From positions 434,001 to 498,000 of the forward strand of contig NZ_FXBS01000006.1 of the NCBI RefSeq assembly GCF_900178005.1: DNA of 64,000 nt. The letters run 5' to 3'. Position numbers and translations under genes: made by a program. Of this stretch, positions 9,767 through 18,469 are shown in pieces. Every line of letters starts with the position of its first letter. Within the stretch, counting starts at the first letter, position 1. The notes under the pieces were generated by a model. The model did not search any database. It was not told the DNA's origin and saw nothing but the letters and a program-made list of their open reading frames with translations. The stretch is from Tuberibacillus sp. Marseille-P3662 (GTDB lineage Bacteria; Bacillota; Bacilli; Bacillales; Sporolactobacillaceae).

Positions 9767-10477
9767 ATGACGGAATGGATTCAAAATTTATTATTCCTAA
9801 TCTTCGGTAGTTTTTATGGTTCTTGGTTGTCGATGGTTGGTATTCGAATATCCATGGCACCGCATCATGAACTCCAATATCACTGGATGGCGGGTCGTGA
9901 ACCGTTCCTTGCTATTCCGCTTATGGCTATAATAGGCAGTAGATTTGGTAGGCTTCGGAGACTGAGCCCGCTGTTGAAACGATATCCTTTATTGGAGGGG
10001 CTGTCAGGCATTAGCTTTTTTCTAGCCTACTTTTACTCTTTGACCCTCTCAGGGTTCCTCACATCTTTTTTATTACTTTCCTTATTGATTATTGTGGTCT
10101 CTGCGGACCTCGCTTATTTTATCATTCCCGATTTAGCCTTGCTGACATTTCTCATTTCTTACGGTATCGCTTTTTTTTATGATTGGATTCAATTGGCTCA
10201 GATGTTTTGGTTAGGCGGCTGTCTGCCTGTGTTTATTTATTGTCTCATGCCGAAAAACTATCGACATAAACTGGGGGCGGGTGACATAAAATTGCTATCA
10301 GTCATAGGCATAGCAGTTGGTTTAACACACATTTACATAATTATGTTCATCGCGTCGGTTACAGCTTTAATTTATATGGGGATCCAGGGGGTTAGGCATC
10401 AATCGTCTATCCATCAACCAATGCCCTTTGCACCGTTTATCGCCGTTGGAACTGTCGCAATACTCCTATTCTCATAA
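9767..10477 (+). CDS. comC: Prepilin peptidase (ComC-like), zinc-cysteine motif missing
   Basis: 236 residues, multi-span membrane protein. In B. subtilis ComC cleaves and methylates the ComG pseudopilins needed for DNA uptake. Both aspartyl-protease positions of the family are present: SADLAYFIIPD (first Asp) and LGAGDIKLL (GxGD motif). The usual N-terminal cytoplasmic loop with paired CxxC motifs is absent: the loop after helix 1 (residues 25-75) has no cysteine, and the common GSFLNV signature reads GSFYGSW. Cleavage is therefore likely, while methylation is uncertain. Position folC-(cyclase)-comC-spoIIB matches B. subtilis synteny. RBS is AAGAGGGGTG. Confidence 0.85.
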   Translation: MTEWIQNLLFLIFGSFYGSWLSMVGIRISMAPHHELQYHWMAGREPFLAIPLMAIIGSRFGRLRRLSPLLKRYPLLEGLSGISFFLAYFYSLTLSGFLTSFLLLSLLIIVVSADLAYFIIPDLALLTFLISYGIAFFYDWIQLAQMFWLGGCLPVFIYCLMPKNYRHKLGAGDIKLLSVIGIAVGLTHIYIIMFIASVTALIYMGIQGVRHQSSIHQPMPFAPFIAVGTVAILLFS

Positions 10478-10614
10478 ACCGTTGCCGCTTCTGATGTATG
10501 AAACGTGTCGTAATCCAACGAAGTTCATCCGACATAACTCTGGTTTTTTTGCGCGGAAGTTGTGGTAACTTATGAGACAAGCATCACTGATGTCAGTGAA
10601 AGGAGCGAATGAGC

Positions 10615-11622
10615 TTGGCGAATCAGTCATTCCATGATGATGATAACATTTCGGTTGAATTTAATGGTCATAAGACGAAATTAGATAAACCAAAGGAAGA
10701 AACGTCTGCCGCTGATAGTGATCGAACCTTGAATTGGCAGCCGGCTTTTGGTCAAACAGAGACAGAAGAGGGGCCAGAGCAACAGTCGAGTACGATTGAT
10801 ACGGACAAGACCATTCATTTTAAACCTCATAGAAAAAAGATGAAGAAAAAAAAACGAGGACGGTCGATCATTAATAAGAAAAGCCCACATGATCATGGTG
10901 TTATCTTTAAAAAGTTTTGGATTCCATTATTGTCCGCTATCGTGGTTGGCCTGGGTACTGGCTTTAGCGTTTTGTTATTTGTTAATAGCTCTCCTGAAAA
11001 TAAAAATTTATCTTCGCCCGCTGAAGGGGGAACAAGCACCCGTTCTAATCAAACCCATCAATCTGATCAAACTTCAGGATCTTTTCCCACCGATCAATTG
11101 ACTTTAAAGATTAATGCCGCTCAGGCGGGTGCTTTTAAGTCATCAGACCGGGCTACCGAGCGTGTTAAAGAGGTAAAGAATAAGGACATGTCGGCGGTAA
11201 TTATCAAAGTATCAGACTATTACAGGGTTATTGTAGGGATATCAGGAAGTCAAAATGGAATCAAAGATAAGGTCGGACAATATGAACAGAAGCTTGGTAA
11301 AGACCAAGTCATTGATAAAACCTTTAATTTGTCGACATCATCTGTTTCAGGGATTGAGAAGCAAGAGACATTTGATCACTTAGTTAAGGGAAAAACGTTC
11401 CTTACCAAACTGGTTGATCAATCATCACAGGGATTTCCTGCTGATGACAAACTTATAAAGGACATAAAGACATGGAAAAATAAAGATATTGACGGTGCTC
11501 CCAAGCTATTAGTTGAGTTTGAAAAACAACTGTCAAACACGGCAAAGGAAAGTGGAAATGGACAACAGCAGTTATTACAGGCGGTTTCACAGTATACGTC
11601 AATTCTTAATCAATCAAACTAA
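10615..11622 (+). CDS. spoIIB: Stage II sporulation protein B-like (septal engulfment factor)
   Basis: 335 residues. SpoIIB localises to the sporulation septum and helps thin its peptidoglycan during engulfment. A charged cytoplasmic N-terminus (about 95 residues, basic KKMKKKKRGR) precedes a single membrane helix (PLLSAIVVGLGTGFSVLLFV). The extracytoplasmic part contains a SPOR-like region (LKINAAQAGAFKS to YRVIVGIS). I chose TTG 10615, nine bases after AGGAG; ATG 10609 is only three bases from that site. Overall identity to the family is modest, so the name rests partly on position after comC. Confidence 0.78.
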   Translation: MANQSFHDDDNISVEFNGHKTKLDKPKEETSAADSDRTLNWQPAFGQTETEEGPEQQSSTIDTDKTIHFKPHRKKMKKKKRGRSIINKKSPHDHGVIFKKFWIPLLSAIVVGLGTGFSVLLFVNSSPENKNLSSPAEGGTSTRSNQTHQSDQTSGSFPTDQLTLKINAAQAGAFKSSDRATERVKEVKNKDMSAVIIKVSDYYRVIVGISGSQNGIKDKVGQYEQKLGKDQVIDKTFNLSTSSVSGIEKQETFDHLVKGKTFLTKLVDQSSQGFPADDKLIKDIKTWKNKDIDGAPKLLVEFEKQLSNTAKESGNGQQQLLQAVSQYTSILNQSN

Positions 11623-11648
11623 AGGTGGTCGATGACCACCTTTTTCTA
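11621..11648 (+). terminator. Terminator after spoIIB
   Basis: AAAGGTGGTC and GACCACCTTT form a perfect 10-bp stem with a 3-nt loop, followed by TTTTTC. The stem starts inside the stop codon. Confidence 0.92.
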
Positions 11649-11649
11649 T

Positions 11650-11967
11650 ATTAAAAAAATGTCGGTTTTTGTCGCCATAAAATCGAGACGACTTGCGAAA
11701 CATATAAATTAGAGGATTAAGTGGGGTTTTTTTTACATGACATGTATTAGGTTTTATGGTAAGTTACTATTATAACGACCCTACCCCGAAACATCCTTGG
11801 ACAGGGTGAAACTTCTTATATCCCCTTTCTTAGTCACAGTTAAATTTCCTATGTTTTGATGTATTGCAAAACCAAATGCTACTCTCATTCGTCCAATTAT
11901 GGAACAGGTGAGGTCGTCTTTGACAGCTATGGTCAGTCACGAATTTATTCAAGGGAGGCTTTAGCTA
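11650..11967 (+). other. 318-bp intergenic region where maf would be expected
   Basis: In B. subtilis maf lies between spoIIB and radC; here no open frame of that kind is present on either strand. The only structures I see are a 13-bp perfect palindrome TACATGACATGTA at 11734-11746 and an AT-rich stretch CTATTATAAC near 11766. The stretch probably carries the radC promoter, but no convincing -35/-10 pair is visible. Confidence 0.5.
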
Positions 11968-12660
11968 TTGACGAGTACTTCATCCATGTTAATCCGTGAC
12001 GTTCCAAAAGAGGAACGCCCACGGGAACGCTTAATTAATGAGGGGCCTGAGGCTTTATCCAATCAAGAAATCTTAAGCATTGTGTTAAGAACAGGGACTC
12101 GTGAGGAATCGGTTATCCAGTTGGCACACAGGTTGTTGCAGCAATTTGAAGGTTTGCGGTTATTGCAGGATGCAAATGTAGAGGAATTAATCAAAATGAA
12201 AGGTATCGGCCAAACCAAAGCCGTTCAATTGATAGCAGCTCGGGAATTAGGACGTAGGTTTAAACGATTGAAGAATGATCAAACTTTCGCCATCCGTTCT
12301 CCTCAAGACGGTGCTAACTATGTGATGGATGAATTGCGGTTCCTTTCACAAGAACATTTTGTTTGCCTATATTTGAATACGAAAAATCAAATATTACAGC
12401 AAAAGACAATTTTTATCGGCAGTCTTAATGCCTCCATAGTCCATCCAAGAGAAGTGTTTAAAGAAGCGATTAAGCGCTCGGCGGCTTCCATTGTCTGCTT
12501 TCATAATCATCCGAGTGGTGATCCAACACCAAGTCATGAGGATATGGAAGTGACGAAGCGTTTAGTTGAATGTGGTTCGCTTTTGGGTATTGAAGTTTTG
12601 GATCATATTGTTATCGGTGACCAAAAATTTGTCAGTTTAAAAGAAAAAGGTGTCGTTTAA
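11968..12660 (+). CDS. radC: RadC family JAB-domain protein
   Basis: 230 residues, full length. The N-terminal helix-hairpin-helix region (ELIKMKGIGQTKAVQL, about 73-88) is followed by a JAB/MPN metalloprotease-like domain with the complete metal motif HNHPSGDPTPSHED near residue 178. The cellular role of the family is not settled; the old DNA-repair assignment is doubtful. TTG 11968 is nine bases after AAGGGAGG. It precedes mreB as in Bacillus. Confidence 0.94.
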   Translation: MTSTSSMLIRDVPKEERPRERLINEGPEALSNQEILSIVLRTGTREESVIQLAHRLLQQFEGLRLLQDANVEELIKMKGIGQTKAVQLIAARELGRRFKRLKNDQTFAIRSPQDGANYVMDELRFLSQEHFVCLYLNTKNQILQQKTIFIGSLNASIVHPREVFKEAIKRSAASIVCFHNHPSGDPTPSHEDMEVTKRLVECGSLLGIEVLDHIVIGDQKFVSLKEKGVV

Positions 12661-12733
12661 CCCTACTTTTTCGTTTGTGTTTGTTTTATAATTGATTTTA
12701 TGAGTTATGCACCATGAAGGGAGATACATAAAC

Positions 12734-13771
12734 ATGCTTGGCGGATTTTCTAAGGATTTGGGAATTGATTTGGGAACAGCCAATACACTTGTCTATGTCA
12801 AAGGTAAAGGTGTGGTTGTTAGAGAACCGTCGGTTGTCGCCATCCGAACGGATACTGGAAAGATCGAAGCTGTCGGCAATGAAGCAAAAAACATGATTGG
12901 ACGAACTCCGGGTAATATCGTTGCCCATCGTCCGATGAAAGACGGTGTCATCGCTGATTTTGAAACAACATCGACGATGATGAAATATTTTATTGAACAG
13001 GCCCAGAAGAGTCGATCCATGTTCTCAAGGAAACCGAATGTGGTTGTCTGTGTTCCCTCGGGGACAACAGCGGTTGAACAACGGGCTGTTGAAGATGCGA
13101 CCAAACAAGCCGGTGCAAAGGAAGCCATTCCGATTCCGGAACCTTTTGCGGCCGCTATTGGTGCTGACTTGCCGGTGTGGGAACCCACCGGAAGCATGGT
13201 CGTTGATATTGGCGGGGGAACAACAGAAGTCGCCATCATATCATTAGGAGGCATTGTCACAAGCCAATCCATCCGGGTTGCTGGTGATGAGATGGACGAT
13301 GCCGTTATTCAATATATTAAAAAGACCTATAACCTAATGATTGGTGAAAGAACATCGGAAGCATTAAAAATGCAAATTGGGTCCGCTGGAGCGTCAGAGG
13401 AATATGACAGCATGGAAATTCGCGGTCGTGATTTATTATCAGGACTACCGAAAACCATTGAAGTCGGTGCCGAGGAGATTAGTCAGGCTCTATCGGATAC
13501 CGTTAACCATATCATTGAAGCTGTGAAAGTCACCCTTGAACGTACTCCACCCGAACTAGCTGCAGACATCATGGATCGAGGGATTGTGTTAACAGGTGGC
13601 GGTGCCATGCTCCGCCATTTAGATCGGATGATGAGTGACGTCACGCAAATGCCAGTCATCGTCGCTGAAAATCCTATGGACTGTGTAGCAATTGGGACTG
13701 GAAGAGCATTAGAAAATATGCCACAATTGAAAGCGAAAGCAAGCTTATCTCCAAATAAAGGTTCCAATTAA
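12734..13771 (+). CDS. mreB: Rod shape-determining protein MreB
   Basis: 345 residues. Actin-like filament protein that guides lateral wall synthesis. Phosphate 1 loop [17 protein letters not shown] (residues 10-26), phosphate 2 [10 protein letters not shown] (about 158-167) and the [12 protein letters not shown] adenosine motif near 286 are all intact. ATG 12734 follows GAAGGGAG; the upstream in-frame ATG at 12707 lacks a site. First gene of mreBCD-minCD. Confidence 0.98.
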   Translation: MLGGFSKDLGIDLGTANTLVYVKGKGVVVREPSVVAIRTDTGKIEAVGNEAKNMIGRTPGNIVAHRPMKDGVIADFETTSTMMKYFIEQAQKSRSMFSRKPNVVVCVPSGTTAVEQRAVEDATKQAGAKEAIPIPEPFAAAIGADLPVWEPTGSMVVDIGGGTTEVAIISLGGIVTSQSIRVAGDEMDDAVIQYIKKTYNLMIGERTSEALKMQIGSAGASEEYDSMEIRGRDLLSGLPKTIEVGAEEISQALSDTVNHIIEAVKVTLERTPPELAADIMDRGIVLTGGGAMLRHLDRMMSDVTQMPVIVAENPMDCVAIGTGRALENMPQLKAKASLSPNKGSN

Positions 13772-13800
13772 ATGCATATGCTTAGCAAGTAGGTGACAAC

Positions 13801-14676
13801 ATGCCGCGTTTTTTTTCTAATAAAAAATTAATTGTATTGTTAACTGGGCTGATCGTTTTGGTAGCATTGATTGGATATTCATTAAAAGACCGCGAAGATG
13901 CGACAGTAGCTGAACAGTTTCTCCATGATACAGTTGGATTTTTTCAAAGAATGTTTCATACACCCGCACAATACGTTGCGGGTTTCTTTGAGACTATTGA
14001 TGATATTCAAAATGTCTATAAAGAAAATGAACTGCTAAAATCGAGATTAAAGGATTATGCTGAAGTTCGCACTAAATATAATCAACTCAAAAAAGATAAC
14101 GATGAACTTAGAGATCAGCTAGACATGGGTGAGCATTCCAAATTGTCGGGATATAACCAGCAATTGGGGACGGTTATTGCTCGTCCATTTGATGAGTGGA
14201 ATCAGCTATTAACCATTAATATTGGCGGACAAAGTGGTGTACATAAAGGAATGGCTGTTAAAACAAGTGAAGGTTTAGTTGGAAGAGTGACAACAGTGAG
14301 TCAATTCACGAGTGTTGTGTCTTTGATTACCGATCCACTAAGTATTAATCAGATTCCCGCCGCTATCAATGGAAAAAAAGATATTAATGGCATGATTGAA
14401 GGTTACAATTCAAAGCAGAACGTCTTGTTATTTAAAAAGCTACCCGTCGAATCGAACATTAAAAAAGGGATGGAAGTTATCACATCCGGCATGGGAGGCG
14501 TTTATCCAAAAAGTGTTTATATTGGAAAAGTTGTAAGTGTCAATACGGAAAGCAACGGACTATCACAAACAGCGAAAGTGAAGCCGGCTGCTGATTTTTC
14601 GAATATCAATTATGTTCATGTTCTTGATCGTCTAGCTAAGTCGTCTAAGAAAGAAGCGAAGGAGGATGAGTCTTGA
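13801..14676 (+). CDS. mreC: Rod shape-determining protein MreC
   Basis: 291 residues: short cytoplasmic tail, one membrane helix (LIVLLTGLIVLVALIGYSL), a coiled coil (about 75-110, ENELLKSRLKDYAEVR onwards) and the two beta-barrel MreC core. It bridges MreB filaments to wall synthases outside the membrane. It sits 29 bp after mreB and overlaps mreD by 4 bp. Confidence 0.96.
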   Translation: MPRFFSNKKLIVLLTGLIVLVALIGYSLKDREDATVAEQFLHDTVGFFQRMFHTPAQYVAGFFETIDDIQNVYKENELLKSRLKDYAEVRTKYNQLKKDNDELRDQLDMGEHSKLSGYNQQLGTVIARPFDEWNQLLTINIGGQSGVHKGMAVKTSEGLVGRVTTVSQFTSVVSLITDPLSINQIPAAINGKKDINGMIEGYNSKQNVLLFKKLPVESNIKKGMEVITSGMGGVYPKSVYIGKVVSVNTESNGLSQTAKVKPAADFSNINYVHVLDRLAKSSKKEAKEDES

Positions 14677-15191
14677 CTCTGTTTTTCTTGATCTTGATCC
14701 TCTTTGTTTTTTTTATATTCCAAGGGACGGCTATGGACGTCTTCTCAGCTGAGTGGTTTGGTTTCCAATTTGCCGACGTGCCCCATTTTGTGCTCATCGG
14801 CTTGGTTATGATCGCTGTTTTTCATAAACGTAGTACAGCCATTGTACTGGCTGTTAGCTTTGGATTGCTGACGGATATTATTTATACAAATGTGCTGGGT
14901 GTTTATGGATTCTGCTTGCCTATAACTGTTTATTTGGTTACGGGATTGAACCGGTTACTGCATATGAATATCTTCGTCATCTTTTTCATGGCGGTTTTCT
15001 CGGTTGCAATTTTAGAAATGAGTGTCTACGAAATTTATAGTTTGATTGGTAATGTGAACATGGACCTTTCTCATTTTTGGACAGTTCGAATGCCGCCAGT
15101 TCTTATTCTCAATGGTGTTGCCTTAATATTATTGTTTTATCCCTTAAGAAATTTGATATTAAAGCTAAAAAATAGAGAAGAAGACGAATAA
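14673..15191 (+). CDS. mreD: Rod shape-determining protein MreD
   Basis: 172 residues, about five membrane helices. Partner of MreC in the elongasome. TTG 14673 overlaps the mreC stop (TTGA) and lies seven bases behind AAGGAGG, indicating translational coupling. Confidence 0.93.
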   Translation: MTLFFLILILFVFFIFQGTAMDVFSAEWFGFQFADVPHFVLIGLVMIAVFHKRSTAIVLAVSFGLLTDIIYTNVLGVYGFCLPITVYLVTGLNRLLHMNIFVIFFMAVFSVAILEMSVYEIYSLIGNVNMDLSHFWTVRMPPVLILNGVALILLFYPLRNLILKLKNREEDE

Positions 15192-15247
15192 TAAAGGAAT
15201 TACTCTTTTTTATGTCGAATTGATTAAAGGTGCCCGAGGTGAATTCA

Positions 15248-15919
15248 ATGTCTAATAAACAACCGTATATAACTATAAAAGGGAAAAAAGATGGCCTTAT
15301 TTTAGTGCTTGATGATCGTTGTTCATACGATTTATTGCTTGAGGAATTAAAGCAAACTTTAGACAGCCAAACCGTTAATCAAAATGAGCCGTTAATCTCT
15401 GTTAAGGTTGAAATGGGGAACCGCTACTTAACTTCGGATCAAGAACAAGTGATTAAAAATATTATTAGAGAAAAGAAACAACTGCTCGTGACAGAGATTC
15501 AATCCAATGTGATCACCAGAGAAGAGTGTCAAGAACAACTGCGCAAACAGCAACTTCATACACTTCCAAAAATGGTTAGATCAGGACAGGTTGAAGAAAT
15601 TGACGGTGATTTGTTGTTATTGGGTGATGTTAATCCGGGGGGTAAGGTTGTTGCGACCGGTAATATTTACATTATGGGCTCACTTCGTGGATTAGCTCAT
15701 GCTGGGAGTCAAGGGAACCGGGAAGCAACAATTTCAGCTTCACAGATGAAACCGATGCAGCTACAAATTGCCAATGTTTGGTTAAATGATGAAGAAGATG
15801 TTGGGGAAGATCATCAATTGATGGTGTCAGCCTATATTGATCAGACAGATGAGAAAATATCGATTGACCGAATCCAAAATATGATGAAGAAACATAGCCT
15901 AACTTCAAGCTTGTCATGA
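15248..15919 (+). CDS. minC: Septum site-determining protein MinC
   Basis: 223 residues. FtsZ polymerisation inhibitor recruited to poles by MinD. The N-terminal domain (ITIKGKKDGLILVLDD) is followed by a C-terminal beta-helix with the typical VRSGQVEEIDGDLLLLGDV and GNIYIMGSLRGLAHAG signature. I prefer ATG 15248 with GAGGTGA in front over GTG 15230. Stop is 18 bp before minD. Confidence 0.95.
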   Translation: MSNKQPYITIKGKKDGLILVLDDRCSYDLLLEELKQTLDSQTVNQNEPLISVKVEMGNRYLTSDQEQVIKNIIREKKQLLVTEIQSNVITREECQEQLRKQQLHTLPKMVRSGQVEEIDGDLLLLGDVNPGGKVVATGNIYIMGSLRGLAHAGSQGNREATISASQMKPMQLQIANVWLNDEEDVGEDHQLMVSAYIDQTDEKISIDRIQNMMKKHSLTSSLS

Positions 15920-15937
15920 TAAAGGGGTGTGTCAAAA

Positions 15938-16735
15938 ATGGGGGAAGCTATTGTTATTACATCAGGAAAAGGCGGTGTTGGTAAGTCAACGACAACGGCC
16001 AACTTAGGCACCGTCTTAGCCCTCCAAGGAAAACGGGTCTGTCTTGTTGATACAGATATCGGCCTACGGAACTTAGATGTTTTAATGGGGCTTGAAAATC
16101 GTGTGATCTATGATCTGGTTGATGCCGCTGAAGAGCGATGCCGGGTTGAGCAGGTTTTGATCAAAGACAAACGGTTTGACGCTTTAAGTTTGGTTCCGGC
16201 TGCTCAAACAAAGGACAAGTCCTCAGTAAGTCCGGAACAAATGAAAACCATTATTGAAGAATTAAAACGCGATTTTGATTATGTATTAATTGACTGTCCA
16301 GCCGGCATTGAACAAGGATTTAAGAACGCTGTCGCCGGTGCTGATCAAGCTATTGTCGTAACGACACCTGAGGTTTCAGCTGTTCGCGATGCTGATCGCA
16401 TTATCGGCTTGCTGGAAAAGGAAGAACAACTGGCACCTCCAAAGCTCGTTGTTAATCGAATTCGTCAACATATGGTCAAATCCGGAGAGATGCTCAATGT
16501 TGATGATATTTTACAAGTTTTATCCATTGATTTACTTGGCATCGTGACAGACGATGAAGAAGTCATTTCCAGCTCCAATCGGGGTGAACCCGTTGCCTTG
16601 AATCCGGATACTAAAGTATCCATTGCCTATCGTAACATTGGCAGACGGATTCTAGGTGAATCTGTTCCGTTAATGGCTGTTGATGAGCCGAAGGGACTTT
16701 TTTCAAAAGTGAAGCAACTATTAGGAATGCGTTAA
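15938..16735 (+). CDS. minD: Septum site-determining protein MinD
   Basis: 265 residues. ParA/MinD ATPase that binds the membrane and MinC. Deviant Walker A SGKGGVGKST (residues 9-18), switch DCPAGIEQG, and a C-terminal amphipathic membrane helix GLFSKVKQLLGMR. ATG 15938 (MGEAIVITSG, ten bases after AAAGGGG) matches the family start; the in-frame GTG at 15929 sits on the ribosome site. Confidence 0.98.
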   Translation: MGEAIVITSGKGGVGKSTTTANLGTVLALQGKRVCLVDTDIGLRNLDVLMGLENRVIYDLVDAAEERCRVEQVLIKDKRFDALSLVPAAQTKDKSSVSPEQMKTIIEELKRDFDYVLIDCPAGIEQGFKNAVAGADQAIVVTTPEVSAVRDADRIIGLLEKEEQLAPPKLVVNRIRQHMVKSGEMLNVDDILQVLSIDLLGIVTDDEEVISSSNRGEPVALNPDTKVSIAYRNIGRRILGESVPLMAVDEPKGLFSKVKQLLGMR

Positions 16736-16765
16736 AAGAACCTGTCGATTTTCAGGTTCTTTTTA
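16734..16765 (+). terminator. Terminator after minD
   Basis: AAAAGAACCTG pairs with CAGGTTCTTTT (11 bp, 8-nt loop) followed by T-rich sequence. Confidence 0.9.
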
Positions 16766-16833
16766 ATTAGCATAACTTGTCCGTTCCCGGCATAGGTTTG
16801 TACAAAAGTAAGTTATGTGAGGGGATGGATATT

Positions 16834-17601
16834 GTGAGCAAAATTGATGACATCAGACAGCGCCATGCTGCACGAAAGAAAGGAATAAAATCGTTTTCGG
16901 GTCGTCAATCAGAGACGATAAAATCTCATGGGACCTCCTCGCAAAGACCTGATCATGACCTTAATAGTGTCCATCCATTATTTCGCACACAATCATTTAT
17001 CATTAAATGCATGATTGCGATCGTCTTAATTCTTGTTGTGGCGATTATAGATAAACAGCAGGGGGCAACGTTTGATCAAACAAAACATGTGGTTCAGCAA
17101 ACGTTAAACCGAGATGTTAATTTTACCAAACTCTCATCATGGTATGAGGACACCTTTGGTTCCTCGCCCGTCGCTTTTTTTCCCAGTTTAACGGATCAAG
17201 ATCAGGCTAAAAAAACAACGGGTCAAGGAGCCAAGAAACAGGAAGCTGATTATGCTGTGCCGGTGAGCGGTCAGGTGTCAGAGTCGTTCTCAACTCAAAC
17301 TAACGGTATTTTAATGGCTACCAAGCCAGGGTCAGCTGTTACAGCTGTTAAAAGTGGTACGGTTATTTCAATTGAAAATAAAGAGGGCATTGGTAAAACC
17401 GTCATCATTCAGCATAATAATGCTGAATCATGGTATGGCAAAATGGATGGTGTTAAGGTTAAACCTTATGAATTTGTTCAACAAGGCCAAAAAATTGGTT
17501 CGGTAAAAAAAGATCAGGATCAGGAGAGAGGGACGTTCTACTTTGCTTTAAAAAATGGTGATCATTTTGTCGATCCCATACAGGTGATTTCTTTTGATTA
17601 A
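16834..17601 (+). CDS. spoIVFA: Stage IV sporulation protein FA
   Basis: 255 residues. SpoIVFA anchors and inhibits the SpoIVFB protease in the outer forespore membrane until signalled by SpoIVB. A basic cytoplasmic N-terminus precedes one membrane helix (CMIAIVLILVVAII, about 67-80). The extracytoplasmic C-terminus resembles an M23/LytM fold (GILMATKPGSAVTAVKSGTV, VIIQHNNAESWYG) but lacks the metal ligands, as in the family. GTG 16834 lies nine bases after AGGGG. It overlaps spoIVFB by 8 bp. Confidence 0.9.
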   Translation: MSKIDDIRQRHAARKKGIKSFSGRQSETIKSHGTSSQRPDHDLNSVHPLFRTQSFIIKCMIAIVLILVVAIIDKQQGATFDQTKHVVQQTLNRDVNFTKLSSWYEDTFGSSPVAFFPSLTDQDQAKKTTGQGAKKQEADYAVPVSGQVSESFSTQTNGILMATKPGSAVTAVKSGTVISIENKEGIGKTVIIQHNNAESWYGKMDGVKVKPYEFVQQGQKIGSVKKDQDQERGTFYFALKNGDHFVDPIQVISFD

Positions 17602-18442
17602 AAAATGGTACAAAAGCGTTCGGATTCATCCCGTGTTTTGGTTTATACTCGGCGCAGGTATCATGACCGGTCACTTTTGGGAAGTTGTGACCGTTTTTTT
17701 TATTGTATTAGTCCATGAACTCGGACATGCCGCGGCTGCTTTGTTTTTTAAATGGCGGGTGACAGAAATTGTGCTACTCCCATTTGGTGGTGTTGCTAAA
17801 GTAGAGGAATTTGGAAATAAGACATTGAAAGAAGAATTGATCGTTACATTGGCAGGTCCCTTTCAGCATCTGTGGCTGCCCCTCTTATCTTGGATATTAG
17901 TTATGACCAATTTTTGGAATGAGGCCAACCATATAATGTTCATGGAAAAAAACGTCATGATCCTATTATTTAATTTAATTCCCGTTTGGCCTTTGGATGG
18001 TGGTAAAGTTTTACATATCATTTTTTCCAAACTATGGCCATTTAAAGTAGCCTACCGGAGAACGATGATGGCTTCGCTGGTGTTAATGGCGATACTCATG
18101 ATAATAATGTATACTTTTCACATGTTTACTTTAAATTTTATGCTCATTATGACTTTTATTGGATTTGTTATTCTAAAAGAATGGCGGCAAATGAACTACG
18201 TGTTTATGAGATTTTTATTAGATCGGTGGGAATCAGGCCAACAGCAGACATCGAAAGTAAAGCGAATTAAAGTTAAACCTGAGGCAACGATGCATCAAGT
18301 GTGTGAAGGCTTTTACCGTGGAGTACGGCATTCAGTTATGATTGCTGATCCCCGTTCCCAGCAATCACTAGATGACGTGCTGGTGTTAGAGGCTTACTTC
18401 CGCAGGCATCCGCAATGTACGATTCAAGAATTGCTGTCTTAA
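17594..18442 (+). CDS. spoIVFB: Stage IV sporulation protein FB (intramembrane metalloprotease)
   Basis: 282 residues. Site-2-type zinc protease that processes pro-sigmaK in the mother cell. HELGH (VLVHELGHAAAALF, about residue 39) supplies the zinc ligands and catalytic Glu; NLIPVWPLDGGKVLH (about 127-141) is the second metal motif. The C-terminal 70 residues form the CBS-like cytosolic domain. Starts at TTG 17594 within spoIVFA. Confidence 0.95.
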   Translation: MIKKWYKSVRIHPVFWFILGAGIMTGHFWEVVTVFFIVLVHELGHAAAALFFKWRVTEIVLLPFGGVAKVEEFGNKTLKEELIVTLAGPFQHLWLPLLSWILVMTNFWNEANHIMFMEKNVMILLFNLIPVWPLDGGKVLHIIFSKLWPFKVAYRRTMMASLVLMAILMIIMYTFHMFTLNFMLIMTFIGFVILKEWRQMNYVFMRFLLDRWESGQQQTSKVKRIKVKPEATMHQVCEGFYRGVRHSVMIADPRSQQSLDDVLVLEAYFRRHPQCTIQELLS

Positions 18443-18469
18443 TAAACCTGGAACAGGCTGGGAGATTTT

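Noticed and set aside
11734-11746. TACATGACATGTA palindrome before radC as an operator
   Set aside because: Only 6-bp arms in an AT-rich gap with no promoter next to it; could be chance.
12793-13272. 159-codon ORF antisense to mreB
   Set aside because: Shadow of a highly conserved gene on the opposite strand.
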